Below, one piece after another: positions 1 through 7,429 of a stretch of DNA of 64,000 nt. Below the pieces are notes generated by a model. The model had not been told where the DNA came from. It did not search any database and saw only the letters and a list, made by a program, of their open reading frames with translations. The DNA comes from Leptospiraceae bacterium. GTDB taxonomy: Bacteria > Spirochaetota > Leptospiria > Leptospirales > Leptospiraceae. A program made the translations under genes and the position numbers. How positions within the stretch are numbered: the first letter of the stretch is position 1; the number at the start of each line of letters is the position of its first letter. The stretch covers positions 1-64,000 of the forward strand of contig JADJFV010000002.1 of assembly GCA_016708435.1 (NCBI GenBank). The letters run 5' to 3'.

Positions 1-1
1 T

Positions 2-368
2 AAAGAAGAACTCTGGAAAATTTACGAGCTAGAAAATTGGAAGAAGTTCCTAAACGAATTTTGGTTTAGCATTATCATAGATGAAACTTTAGACAATGCA
101 GTCGAGCATGGAGGTAGACGTTTTGACGACGAAGTGACTGTGCAAGTATTTGAAACCAGTAAATTTTTAGATGTCTATGTGATTGATAGTGGCAAAGGTT
201 TTGAGCCAGAATTAATTCCTGATCCCGCTAGACCGGATCGCATTCATGTTCCAACCGGTCGAGGAATTCATATCATGAAAAATTATTTCAGGTCAATTGG
301 AACTTTTAGGCAATGAAATACGAGTTCGAATTTCCCAAAATCCCGCCGACAACCCCGAAGAAGGTTAA
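2..368 (+). pseudogene. HATPase_c_2-type ATP-binding regulatory protein, 3' part, frameshifted
   Basis: The reading frame is already open at base 2, so the 5' end lies outside the window. It shows the GHKL ATP-binding motifs in order: an N box (DETLDNAVEHGG, about base 80), a G1 box (IDSGKGFEP) and a G2 box (GRGIHIMKNYF). This is the pattern of stand-alone RsbW/anti-sigma-type kinases of the serine/threonine switch class. The frame stops at 314-316, but adding one T to the T run near 308-311 lets it continue as LGNEIRVRISQNPADNPEEG to a stop at 366-368, a plausible C-terminus. The indel may be a sequencing error or a real mutation. Partner switch proteins are not visible here. Confidence 0.6.
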
Positions 369-444
369 AAAAAAGAACAAACGGTTTTCATTGAGCCTAG
401 CAAAGATATTTTGAGTAAAAAAACCATTGAAGGAATCAAATCGA

Positions 445-730
445 ATGAAAAAAATATTAGTTATCGCTATGTTACTCGGAGCATCTATCGTGTTTTCTAA
501 TTGCGGCAAAGAAGCTGTAAGCGCTGCTGAATGCGAGGCAATCGTCAACCAAATGTTTACCAATTTAGCAAAAGAGCTAAAGCCTGAAGAAGCAGAAAAA
601 GTAAAAGCTATGGAAGGAACTCTCAAAGCTGGCGTTATAAAAGAATGCACCTCCGGAAAATACAATCTAGGATTGCTTGAAAGCTGCAACCAACATCGCT
701 GCTTTACAAACTTGTAAAAATAAATTTTAA
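445..730 (+). pseudogene. Leptospira-type small lipoprotein (TIGR04454-like), frameshifted
   Basis: The start chosen is MKKILVIAMLLGASIVFS followed by Cys-Gly, a signal peptide with a spirochaete-style relaxed lipobox (FSNC). The ATG at 427 would add six residues ahead of the signal peptide and is less likely. The mature part is a short charged helical protein with paired cysteines (AAECEAIVNQMF, IKECTSGKYNL). The literal frame ends at 717 with an odd tail. Removing one G at about 669-671 gives NLDCLKAATNIAALQTCKNKF and a stop at 728-730, which looks like the usual C-terminus of this family as I remember it. The function is unknown and the location would be the cell envelope. Confidence 0.6.
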
Positions 731-731
731 G

Positions 732-862
732 TATCATTTCGAACACCGCCTGTCGGCAGAATTTGCAGTTAAGAAACAGGCGGTGTGAGAAATCTATTTT
801 GCAATAGAACGATAGGATTAAGCAAAATAGACCTCTCACGATGAAGCTGTTCGAGGTGACAG
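732..862 (+). repeat. Nested-palindrome intergenic repeat, family A, copy 1
   Basis: The outer arms are TATCATTTCGAAC and GTTCGAGGTGACAG, complementary with G-U wobbles. Inside, GTGAGAAATCTATTTTGC pairs with GCAAAATAGACCTCTCAC. This copy carries an extra stem, ACACCGCCTGT with ACAGGCGGTGT. The same architecture recurs at 27036, 28146 and 33445. It has no coding capacity, so it resembles a MITE or large REP/BIME-like element. It sits just after the small lipoprotein and ahead of the convergent gene at 866. Confidence 0.75.
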
Positions 863-865
863 AAT

Positions 866-1198
866 TCACTTCAACACATAAAACCCTTTCTCATCCGTGT
901 AGCAACCGTGTTCGCGGTAAGGTCCGCCTTCTTTCATAAATAGAATTCTTTGCGCATAACGCTCTCTTTTTTTCATACATCGTAAACACACATCAAAGCG
1001 AATTGCCCATTCACATTCTTCTGGTCGAAAAATTGGAAACACTCTAAGTAGGGGCTTAGATTCTTCTTCGCTAGAAAATTCCTGCCCAAAAAGAGAGAAT
1101 CCGAAGAGGATTAGAAAAATCGAAATGCCGATTCTTTTGCCACAGGGATATGGATTCGCGGACGACTTACAAATACGATTTTGATTATTATTGCGCAT
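866..1198 (-). CDS. Hypothetical exported Cys-rich protein
   Basis: A 110-residue frame with a basic N-terminus, a hydrophobic stretch (IGISIFLILFGFSLFG) consistent with a signal peptide, and a short mature domain with several cysteines (EECEW, FDVCLRCMKKR, EHGCYTDEKG). The start is uncertain because about 22 residues precede the hydrophobic segment. I do not recognise the family. It converges on the lipoprotein gene, with repeat A between them. Confidence 0.4.
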   Translation of the reverse strand: MRNNNQNRICKSSANPYPCGKRIGISIFLILFGFSLFGQEFSSEEESKPLLRVFPIFRPEECEWAIRFDVCLRCMKKRERYAQRILFMKEGGPYREHGCYTDEKGFYVLK

Positions 1199-1323
1199 AA
1201 TTATAAAAAAAATATATCCCCATTTTCACAAATCACTTTTTCAAGATCAATACTATATACTCAAGCCAGATTATAATTGTCACAGGTTGATGAACGATTT
1301 AGTTTGTATTGCTTATCCCCTCG

Positions 1324-1433
1324 TTGCAGTTCCTATTGCGGTTTAAATTGCAGTTCATCTTTAGTTACGGAATTTTTAGAGTATAGATGAACTGATACAT
1401 GAACTGCAAGATGGACTGCAAGATGGACTGCAA
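1324..1433 (+). repeat. Palindromic GCAGTTC-array repeat, family B, copy 1
   Basis: The left half carries GCAGTTC units in forward orientation (GCAGTTCCTATTGC, TTGCAGTTCATC). The right half carries the complementary units (GATGAACTG, ATGAACTGCAAG, ATGGACTGCAAG, ATGGACTGCAA). The result is a long imperfect hairpin with a short tandem 12-13 base unit in one arm. A second copy starting with the same 14 bases lies at 56648. It inflates a spurious minus-strand frame that should not be annotated. Confidence 0.6.
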
Positions 1434-1714
1434 TAAGGTGTGACCTAACCCCGGATTCTGCTGCTCTTGTGGAATACTCAGAAGTATCCCCTTCCCTAAT
1501 TCGCTTCGCAGGGCAGGGGACTTTATTTTTGCATGGATACCCATGCGAAGAGTATTGCGTCACGCTCTGGCTGTAGTAGATTTGCATGACTTTATCGTTG
1601 CTGTTGAATGAGATTGACAAGTTTTAAAACTAGGTTTTCTGCTTACTTTGAGGGATATTGGCGCTACGTCGGATCTTTACTTTGAGAGTGGACAAATTTA
1701 TCCCGTTTAAATAA

Positions 1715-1830
1715 ACCTTATTAGGAAAGAGACGCAATCGATATTCCTTTGAAGCGTTAAAGCTTGTAGAATTTGAATGGGAGAGAATGATGGGAGAAGT
1801 TGGATGCAAATAAGAAATTCAACACACAGC
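1715..1830 (+). repeat. Dispersed repeat family C (GAAAGAGACGCAATC), copy 1, degenerate
   Basis: It contains CTTATTAGGAAAGAGACGCAATC followed about 60 bases later by GAGAAGTTGGATGCAA. The same order of blocks occurs at 4590-4725 and 6637-6715, and the first block also at about 2870. The boundaries are approximate because the copies have diverged. No reading frame spans it. Confidence 0.45.
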
Positions 1831-1924
1831 CTCATAACTTTAGTAGCTATTAATGAAACTAATTTTATTATCGTAACACTATAGCTTCTACTTTTTTTTC
1901 ACCTATGGTAACGTGATTACATTC

Positions 1925-2732
1925 AATGGAATGCTGTAGGTTGTGATCCTTCTTATGAAAGATTTGACAAATGTATCGCCAAGAAAATCAAAGCAAATAT
2001 GCAAGAAAGTAGAAAGACTCCTAGTTACTGAAAAGTAAAAATGCATACATCTATCTGAAAATACCTATGTTAGGCGATGAGTATTTGGAATATGATAATA
2101 AAGATCTAGAGTATAATTTAGAGCCTGATAAAAGAAAAGAAAGAGCTATACCAATCTATATTGAGCTTAACGCTAATTTGCTAAATTAAGAAAAACGAGA
2201 GAGAAAATATCGATAGCTCCAAAATTGCAAAGAACAAATTATTGCAGAGTATTTAATAGCACAATTACCGAAAAAGGGTTATTTAGTGTTTTTCCTCAGA
2301 GAATTTATTCTTTGCACTGGCCTTTAAAAGGGTTAAAGTTATATTGTATTTGACTATGTAATTGATTTAATATTTTATAAAGAATTTCGCTCCAAGATAA
2401 AGGGTCTCATTATTGTCCTGGTCAAGAAGAAAACGCTTTTGACGAATTCATGCACCGGGGCTTAAAAACAGAAGTCAACTTTAAACCGGGGGGAATCTAT
2501 CAAATAGAAATTAAATCTAATCCAATTTCAGGTATTTCTAGTAAATCATATTCCGCATGGGCGAGGGTTGCATCTGAAAGAATGAACACCGTCCCCGGCT
2601 TCACCATCACTCAAAGAACTACCGCCTAATACTAAGTTTGCGTTCGATGGAAAGGATGATGTTGGTAAGACGTATGAACAAGTGAAGAAGGAATTTATTT
2701 TATATGATAAAGACGCGGAGCAAGGTAAGTAA
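1925..2732 (+). pseudogene. Decayed gene of unknown family, several frameshifts
   Basis: Protein-like stretches occur in successive frames on the plus strand: WNAVGCDPSYERFDKCIAKK near 1930; NAYIYLKIPMLGDEYLEYDN near 2040-2100, running to a stop at 2187-2189; DSSKIAKNKLLQS and RVFNSTITEKGLFSVFPQRI around 2200-2300; FMHRGLKTEVNFKPGGIYQI near 2450-2510; then, after another shift, FDGKDDVGKTYEQVKKEFIL ending at 2732. No single frame is open, so this is either a heavily mutated gene or very error-prone sequence. Part of it (KPGGIYQIEIK and ISSKSYSAW) resembles a second remnant at 4447-4560. The family is not recognised. Confidence 0.5.
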
Positions 2733-2859
2733 TGGTTAATTGTTAATGAACAATGATGAATGGAAGATAGCAAGAAACTGCAAACCAAAAGGCTAATGGG
2801 AAATAGAACGAATAATCGTAGTTACCCAGAAATTTTACCCCGTTTAGTTCATGACATCT

Positions 2860-2900
2860 TTTTATGAAAGAGACACAATCCGATTTTGCTATACCCATTC
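2860..2900 (+). repeat. Dispersed repeat family C, copy 2 (first block only)
   Basis: TTATGAAAGAGACACAATC followed by CGATTTTGCT matches the block at 4619-4648 almost exactly (CACAATC here, CGCAATC there). The downstream half seen in copies 3 and 4 is missing, and a different hairpin follows instead. Confidence 0.5.
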
Positions 2901-2951
2901 TCAAAAGTAAATTCCGAATTAAAATTTGGATACTCTGCTTTTGAGAATGGG
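2894..2951 (+). other. Perfect 14-bp stem hairpin upstream of the PAS protein
   Basis: CCCATTCTCAAAAG at 2894-2907 is exactly complementary to CTTTTGAGAATGGG at 2938-2951, with a 30-base AT-rich loop. No T run follows, so it is not a canonical intrinsic terminator. It lies 120 bases ahead of the gene at 3071 and could belong to the repeat tissue or be regulatory. Confidence 0.55.
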
Positions 2952-3070
2952 GAATACCCCTTTGTAGAAAAATAGTGGATGAACTTAGATTAAAAAAGTA
3001 TCATTTGTATATTTTTATATTAAACTAGACAAAGGAAAGAAATATGCTATCATGCATATAGTCTAAGCCC

Positions 3071-4441
3071 ATGAAAAATATTTTCAACGAATCCTTTTTC
3101 ACAAAAAATCCTATCCCGATGTGGGTATATGATTTAGCTACATTACAATTTTTAGAAGTCAATGAAGCGGCAACTATTGTATACGGTTACAGCAGGGAAG
3201 AATTTTTATCTATGACTATCAAAGATATTCGTCCTTCCGAAGATTTACCAGCTCTACTGAAGGTTGCGAATGTGGATAATGAAGGTTATGCTGACACAGG
3301 AGTTTGGAGACATCTAAAGAAAAATGGAGAGTTACTGTATGTCAATATCTCAGGTCAAGTTATCGAATTTCAAGGAAGAAAGTCAGAACTTATTTTATCT
3401 ATCGACCAAACAGAGAGAGTAAATGTTTTTAAGCAATCAAGTTTAAATGAAAGCAAACTCAATAGCATTTTAAATTCGATTAGAGATATTATTTGGTCTA
3501 GTGACCCAAATAGCTATGAGATTTTTTTTGTGAACAAAAATGTTTTTGATTTATATGGATATGATGCAGAAGATTTTTATAAAAATCCAAATCTTTGGAA
3601 TGAATGTATTTTTGAAGAAGATAGGCAGAAGGTAATGGATGCTTTTACTAAAATAAAAGAAATTGGTTTTTTTGAAGAGGAATATCGAATTATAACTAAG
3701 GATAAAAAAATTAAATGGGTGAAAGACAAGGCTTGGTTAGTAAGAGACAATCTGAAATCTGAAATAATTCGCATAGATGGAATAAGTCGAGATATTACCG
3801 AAGAGAAAAATAATTTAGAACAGATAAGAGAACTTTCCGAAAAAGCAATTAAGCAAAATGCATTTTTAAGAGAGATCGCATACATTAATTCTCATAAACT
3901 ACGAGGTCCTTTAGTTTCTATCTTAGCTGGATTGGAACTTCTTCAAGAAGGTGCAGATTTAGAAAGTATAATTTTAAAAATTAAAAAATCTGGAGAAGAA
4001 TTGGATCAAGTAATTAGAAGCTCTCTTGATTTTTTACCTGAATCAGAAGACAATATTTTTATTAATCCAATTCCTACGAATAAAAAAATTCAAACAATTT
4101 TTTGTATTGATGATGATACATTACAATTAATGGTAAATAGAAGAATATTTAATTTATTAAATTCAGAGATTCAACTTTTGACATTTGAAGATCCAAAAGA
4201 TGCGTTTACTTCTATTCATGCGCACTATCCTGAACTAATCTTTTTAGATTTAAATATGCCAGAAATGAACGGCTGGGATTTTTTGGATGCTATGAAAAAA
4301 GACCGATTGAATATTGATGTGTATATTTTAACTTCTTCTGTTGATCCGTATGATAAGAAAAAAGCGGAAACCTATGAAAACATTAAAGGCTTTTTGTCAA
4401 AACCTCTTTCGCTTCAGGTATTAAAGAATATAATATTCTAA
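3071..4441 (+). CDS. PAS-PAS sensor with DHp-like helix and C-terminal receiver, no ATPase domain
   Basis: A 456-residue cytoplasmic signalling protein. Residues about 1-120 form a PAS domain (NPIPMWVYDLATLQFLEVN, YGYSREEFL). Residues about 130-250 form a second PAS/PAC domain (ILNSIRDIIWSS, DGISRDITEEKNN). A helical segment follows with an H box, INSHKLRGPL (His near 274), like the HisKA phospho-acceptor site. The receiver starts near 340 with IDDD, has the phospho-acceptor Asp near 392 (LIFLDLNMPEMNGW) and the conserved K in LSKPLS. The HATPase domain expected between DHp and receiver is absent: only about 60 residues separate them. It may be a phosphotransfer or adaptor protein that needs another kinase. 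Confidence 0.8.
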   Translation: MKNIFNESFFTKNPIPMWVYDLATLQFLEVNEAATIVYGYSREEFLSMTIKDIRPSEDLPALLKVANVDNEGYADTGVWRHLKKNGELLYVNISGQVIEFQGRKSELILSIDQTERVNVFKQSSLNESKLNSILNSIRDIIWSSDPNSYEIFFVNKNVFDLYGYDAEDFYKNPNLWNECIFEEDRQKVMDAFTKIKEIGFFEEEYRIITKDKKIKWVKDKAWLVRDNLKSEIIRIDGISRDITEEKNNLEQIRELSEKAIKQNAFLREIAYINSHKLRGPLVSILAGLELLQEGADLESIILKIKKSGEELDQVIRSSLDFLPESEDNIFINPIPTNKKIQTIFCIDDDTLQLMVNRRIFNLLNSEIQLLTFEDPKDAFTSIHAHYPELIFLDLNMPEMNGWDFLDAMKKDRLNIDVYILTSSVDPYDKKKAETYENIKGFLSKPLSLQVLKNIIF

Positions 4442-4446
4442 TTTAT

Positions 4447-4560
4447 AAATTCCACGAAGTTCCCGGGGGAATTGTTCAAGCAAATATAAAAATTTCCAAT
4501 CAAAAAAATATTTCATCCAAAAAAAGCTTGCAGTTAAATTGGGTTTTTGTGGCTAATTAA
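4447..4560 (+). pseudogene. Remnant paralogous to the decayed gene at 1925-2732
   Basis: An open stretch reads FHEVPGGIVQANIKISNQ, then KNISSKKSLQLNWVFVAN and a stop at 4558-4560. It aligns with KPGGIYQIEIKS and ISSKSYSAWARVA of the remnant near 2480-2560 (shared PGGI-Q, IK, ISSK and W spacing). No start codon is present and it abuts the stop of the PAS gene. Like the first copy it is followed by a family C repeat, which suggests duplication of a gene-plus-repeat unit. Confidence 0.4.
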
Positions 4561-4589
4561 GATTAAACTATAATTTTAATTAGGAAAGA

Positions 4590-4725
4590 AATTTCCCCCT
4601 CTTACTTCATAACACCTTATTATGAAAGAGACGCAATCCGATTTTGCTTTAGGCTTTTAACTTTGTGGGATAGGAGGAGATAGAATTATCGAGAAGTTGA
4701 GTGAAGATTACTAGAAAGAGAAATT
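4590..4725 (+). repeat. Dispersed repeat family C, copy 3 (most complete)
   Basis: Block 1 is TTATGAAAGAGACGCAATCC then GATTTTGCTT. Block 2 is GGCTTTTAACTTTGTGGGAT, a purine-rich AGGAGGAGATAGA, then TTATCGAGAAGTTGAGTG and ACTAGAAAGA. Block 2 recurs almost unchanged at 6637-6715. It fills most of the 355-base gap between the PAS gene and the SDR gene. It is not coding. Confidence 0.55.
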
Positions 4726-4796
4726 TTAAATATGTAGTTGCAATTATTTTAGGGTTTAAACCAATTTAACACTAGAAAAGGATCATTTTAAAAGCA

Positions 4797-5702
4797 ATGA
4801 AAACCATCATCATCACAGGAGCCAATTCTGGAATCGGGAAAAAAACTTTTCTAAAGTTTATCTTAGATGGACATCATGTAATTCTAGGTTGTCGCAATCA
4901 AGAATCAGCACAATTTGTTATATCAGAGGCATCTAAGGAAATTCCTGGTTTGGAAGGAAGAGTTACCTCCATACATCTAGATTTAGAAAGCTTTGCGTCT
5001 GTCCGCAATTTTGCTAGAATAATTAGAGAAAAATTTTCCCAAATCGATCTTTTAATACATAATGCAGGTGCATTCAATCATGGAATAAAATCTTTCCAGA
5101 AGACTCAAGATGGTTTTGAACTTACTTATCAGGTAAATGTTCTTAGCCCATATTTACTAAACCGGGAACTTTATGAAGTATTAGAAAAATCTCCCAAACC
5201 ACAGATCATCTATGCATCCACAACGAATATTAAATATTTTTTGATCCCAAAAAGAAAAGTAAATCTGAAAGATATGACTCCACACAATGAGCCTTACAAT
5301 TCTTACAAAATGTATGGAGATTCAAAGATTTGCCAGCTTGCGATGATGTTTTCGGAATCTGAAAAACATCCAAACATCCAAATGAATTCTGTACTTATTC
5401 CTGCTGTAAAAATTGATCCCAAAAGTCGGAAGAAACTTTCTCTTTTTTTTAGAGTGCTTGCTGTATTACAATCTCCCTTTTCGATCCCACAAGAAATTAT
5501 CGCAGATTGCTACTTTTTTCTTTCAGAATCCAATCTTAACAAAATTCTTATCAACTCGAAAAAAGAGATTGTGAAACCTGTTGATTATGCAAACTCAATA
5601 GGAGAGCATTATACAAATTTATTCACCGATAAACACTATCCTAACTATTGCCACAATGAAGATTTGAAAAAGGAATTACTGAATGTATTGGATAGGATTT
5701 AA
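4797..5702 (+). CDS. Short-chain dehydrogenase/reductase, retinol dehydrogenase-like
   Basis: 301 residues. TGANSGIGK near residue 7 is the Rossmann TGxxxGIG dinucleotide site, LLIHNAG is the structural NAG motif, YASTTN supplies the catalytic Ser, and YGDSK (Tyr near 173, Lys near 177) is the YxxxK catalytic pair. The N-terminal layout (GCRNQ, LDLESFASV) is typical of the RDH/WW-oxidoreductase/protochlorophyllide-reductase-like classical SDRs, which often use NADPH. The substrate cannot be told. It stands alone between repeat C and a transposase-like remnant. Confidence 0.85.
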   Translation: MKTIIITGANSGIGKKTFLKFILDGHHVILGCRNQESAQFVISEASKEIPGLEGRVTSIHLDLESFASVRNFARIIREKFSQIDLLIHNAGAFNHGIKSFQKTQDGFELTYQVNVLSPYLLNRELYEVLEKSPKPQIIYASTTNIKYFLIPKRKVNLKDMTPHNEPYNSYKMYGDSKICQLAMMFSESEKHPNIQMNSVLIPAVKIDPKSRKKLSLFFRVLAVLQSPFSIPQEIIADCYFFLSESNLNKILINSKKEIVKPVDYANSIGEHYTNLFTDKHYPNYCHNEDLKKELLNVLDRI

Positions 5703-5830
5703 GTATTCGTTTACAATCATGAGTTTCATTTCATGTCCGCAGTCGGGGCATTGAGCTATTTTATATAAATCTGAGCAGGAGTCAGAAGATTGGGATTCTA
5801 TGCGATTACCTAAAATTAATTCCAAGCCTA
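5703..5830 (-). pseudogene. Possible transposase C-terminal remnant with zinc ribbon
   Basis: On the minus strand an open stretch with no start reads SDLYKIAQCPDCGHEMKLMI and then VNEY before running into the SDR gene end. CPDCGHEM resembles the C-terminal zinc-binding tail of some IS91-like or similar transposases. The rest of the element is missing. The call rests on one short motif, so confidence is low. Confidence 0.3.
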
Positions 5831-5864
5831 TCCAGTAATATAGAAAATAGATATTTCAAAAAAC

Positions 5865-5896
5865 TTGACATATATAGGTAATAAATTACCTATTAA
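5865..5896 (+). promoter_or_regulatory. Promoter with an operator-like palindrome
   Basis: TTGACA at 5865-5870 is a consensus -35. Immediately downstream lies the perfect dyad ATAGGTAAT-AA-ATTACCTAT (5874-5893), which would cover the spacer and any -10 (CCTATT at 5889 is the best candidate). A repressor bound here would block the promoter. It lies 56 bases upstream of the kinase-like gene at 5949. The TAGGTAA half-site recurs in the larger palindrome at 36211. Confidence 0.5.
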
Positions 5897-5948
5897 TTCA
5901 AAGAGAGGAATCATGGAATTTTTATTTCCTGATTGTTGAGTTTAAAGT

Positions 5949-6577
5949 ATGAATCAATTCCAAAATCTAATAGAGCAAATTCTAATCGCAAAATCAAATG
6001 TTCAACATCGTCCTTTTATCCTTGGGATCAGCGGGATAGATGCCTCCGGAAAAGGTTATATCAGTAAATTGATTCAAAAAGAATTGATTCGACTGGGTCA
6101 TTCGGTGCATTTGGAAAACTTAGACGGATGGTTGCAATTGCCTGAAATTCGATTTTCTAAAATTGAGCCAGCTTCCGTTTTTTATCAAAATGGATTTAGG
6201 TGGAATGAATTAAAAGAAGAGATTCTAGAGCCATACTTAAAGAATCAGCCTTTAAATTTTACAATGAATTATTTGGAGGAAACATGGACTCATTTTGAAA
6301 AAAAAGAGATTTCTATTCATCCGGTAGATTTTTTTATTTTAGAAGGAATATTTCTATTTCAAGAATTATTATTTCCTATGTTTTCATTGACAATTTTGGA
6401 TAGATTGTTCCTTTCAGACTGCAATCAATAGAGCAATCAATCGCAATCAGGAAGGATTAAAGGAAGAAGATATTATAAAATGCTTATAATACTATTTTTT
6501 TTCCTGCACAGGAGATTCATTTCAAAAGGATCATCCGAAAGAAAAAAGCGAGCATGATCTATGCCAACGACGTTTAA
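5949..6577 (+). pseudogene. Uridine kinase-like P-loop kinase, broken by two frameshifts
   Basis: The N-terminus has a P-loop (GISGIDASGKGYISK) followed by a conserved acidic stretch (LDGWLQLP), typical of the uridine kinase/phosphoribulokinase family. The literal frame stops at 6431 after 160 residues. Removing one T from the T4 run near 6391-6396 gives IWIDCSFQTAINRAINRN. Removing one A near 6476 then gives IINAYNTIFFPAQEIHF, and the frame continues with ASMIYANDV to a stop at 6575-6577. The rebuilt protein of about 208 residues matches the usual family length. It probably phosphorylates a nucleoside or related substrate if intact. Confidence 0.65.
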
Positions 6578-6636
6578 ATATTTTCCGTTTCTATAAAGTT
6601 ACTCTGATCTGTCACTTTTAAATGTCTACAGTGGTA

Positions 6637-6715
6637 TTTAAGCTTTTAACTTTGTGGGATAGAAGGAGATAGATTTATCGAGAAGTTGGATGCAATTCAC
6701 TAGAAAGACAAATTC
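6637..6715 (+). repeat. Dispersed repeat family C, copy 4 (second block)
   Basis: AAGCTTTTAACTTTGTGGGA, then a purine-rich GAAGGAGATAGA, TTATCGAGAAGTTGGATG and ACTAGAAAGACAAATT match the second half of copy 3 at 4649-4725 with few differences. The GAAAGAGACGCAATC block is missing. It lies between the kinase remnant and the toxin-antitoxin locus. Confidence 0.55.
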
Positions 6716-6771
6716 CTAGAAAGTTAATTATTTAGTTGACTTATTAAACTAAATTAAATAATCTTCTATAG

Positions 6772-6849
6772 ATGGAAAAGAAAACTCCTCATTATGATTT
6801 GAATTTAGTCAAAGACGATATTAGGAAAGGCAATTATGGCAAAAGATAA
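6772..6849 (+). pseudogene. mqsR: mqsR toxin, N-terminal remnant
   Basis: A 25-codon frame starts MEKKTPHYDLNLVKDDI, close to the MqsR toxin start (MEKRTPH in E. coli), then ends after RKGNYGKR inside the mqsA start region. MqsR is normally about 98 residues, a RelE-fold ribosome-dependent mRNA interferase cutting at GCU. The whole catalytic part is missing, so no active toxin can be made. Position within the operon (toxin first, antitoxin next) is conserved. The start is read as the ATG near 6772. Confidence 0.6.
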
Positions 6850-7231
6850 AAAATGGGTAGATTGTCCTTCGTGTGGGGCTGTTGGAACTATGAAATTTAC
6901 CAATAAGAGAACGTTCGAAGTAAAGCATAAAGAGTTAGGAGAAATCAAGCTAAATAAATTAAGCGGATATTTCTGTAAGAAATGCGATGACGGCTTCTTT
7001 TCTATCAAATCAGAAAATACAATCGAAGCTCATCTCGCAGAATTGCAAGCAAGAAAAGATGCGGACAAAGTCAAAGCATCTGATTTGATTTTAGTAGAAG
7101 ACCTCGCCCGTAAATGGAAGAAGACTAAACAATACATTCACAAACTAATGAACGAGGGAAAAATTCATTACGTTTACATAGGCAAATTAAGATTTCCTCT
7201 CAAAGAAGAATTGAATCGAAGTGGAATTTAA
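6836..7231 (+). CDS. mqsA: MqsA-like antitoxin: YgiT zinc finger plus helix-turn-helix
   Basis: 131 residues, the same length as E. coli MqsA. The N-terminus has two CxxC pairs (DCPSCGAVG and FCKKCDDGF) that bind structural zinc, the YgiT-type finger that contacts MqsR. The C-terminal region (VEDLARKWKKTKQYIHKLMN, then KLRFPLKEEL) looks like an excisionase/MerR-like winged helix rather than the HTH_3 fold of E. coli MqsA. It probably autoregulates its operon. It overlaps the gutted mqsR, so it persists without a functional cognate toxin here. Confidence 0.7.
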   Translation: MAKDKKWVDCPSCGAVGTMKFTNKRTFEVKHKELGEIKLNKLSGYFCKKCDDGFFSIKSENTIEAHLAELQARKDADKVKASDLILVEDLARKWKKTKQYIHKLMNEGKIHYVYIGKLRFPLKEELNRSGI

Positions 7232-7429
7232 AAAAAAGAAAATAACTCTACAATGACCTTCAAAGTATCTCTATACTAGCGGCAGGGATCGACTGGTGTC
7301 CCAATTTTCATCGGGACAAGAAGGAGAGCCCGTTTGATACTTCTGAGTATCAAGCCGCCCAAGCAAATATGTGGTAATCTTTAAAAATTTCTTTCTTGAC
7401 TTTACGCCTTGAAATTTCAAGGTAAAGCC

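Noticed and set aside
306..869. Long minus-strand frame opposite the small lipoprotein
   Set aside because: It is the antisense of the lipoprotein and runs through repeat A. The plus-strand frame has a signal peptide and family resemblance.
1390..1433. Tandem 12-13 base units as a CRISPR array
   Set aside because: Units are too short, there are no unique spacers and no cas genes are visible; they are part of a palindromic repeat.
1333..1620. 95-residue minus-strand reading frame
   Set aside because: Its C-terminal part is the repetitive translation of repeat B (AVHLAVHLAVH), it has no protein-like composition and no ribosome site.
3071..4441. Annotation as a full hybrid sensor kinase
   Set aside because: No N, G1 or G2 ATP-binding boxes are present between the H box and the receiver.
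7232..7429. Possible tRNA or small RNA in the gap before Uma2
   Set aside because: Only the short palindrome GATACTTCTGAGTATC is seen; there is no cloverleaf or T-loop consensus.
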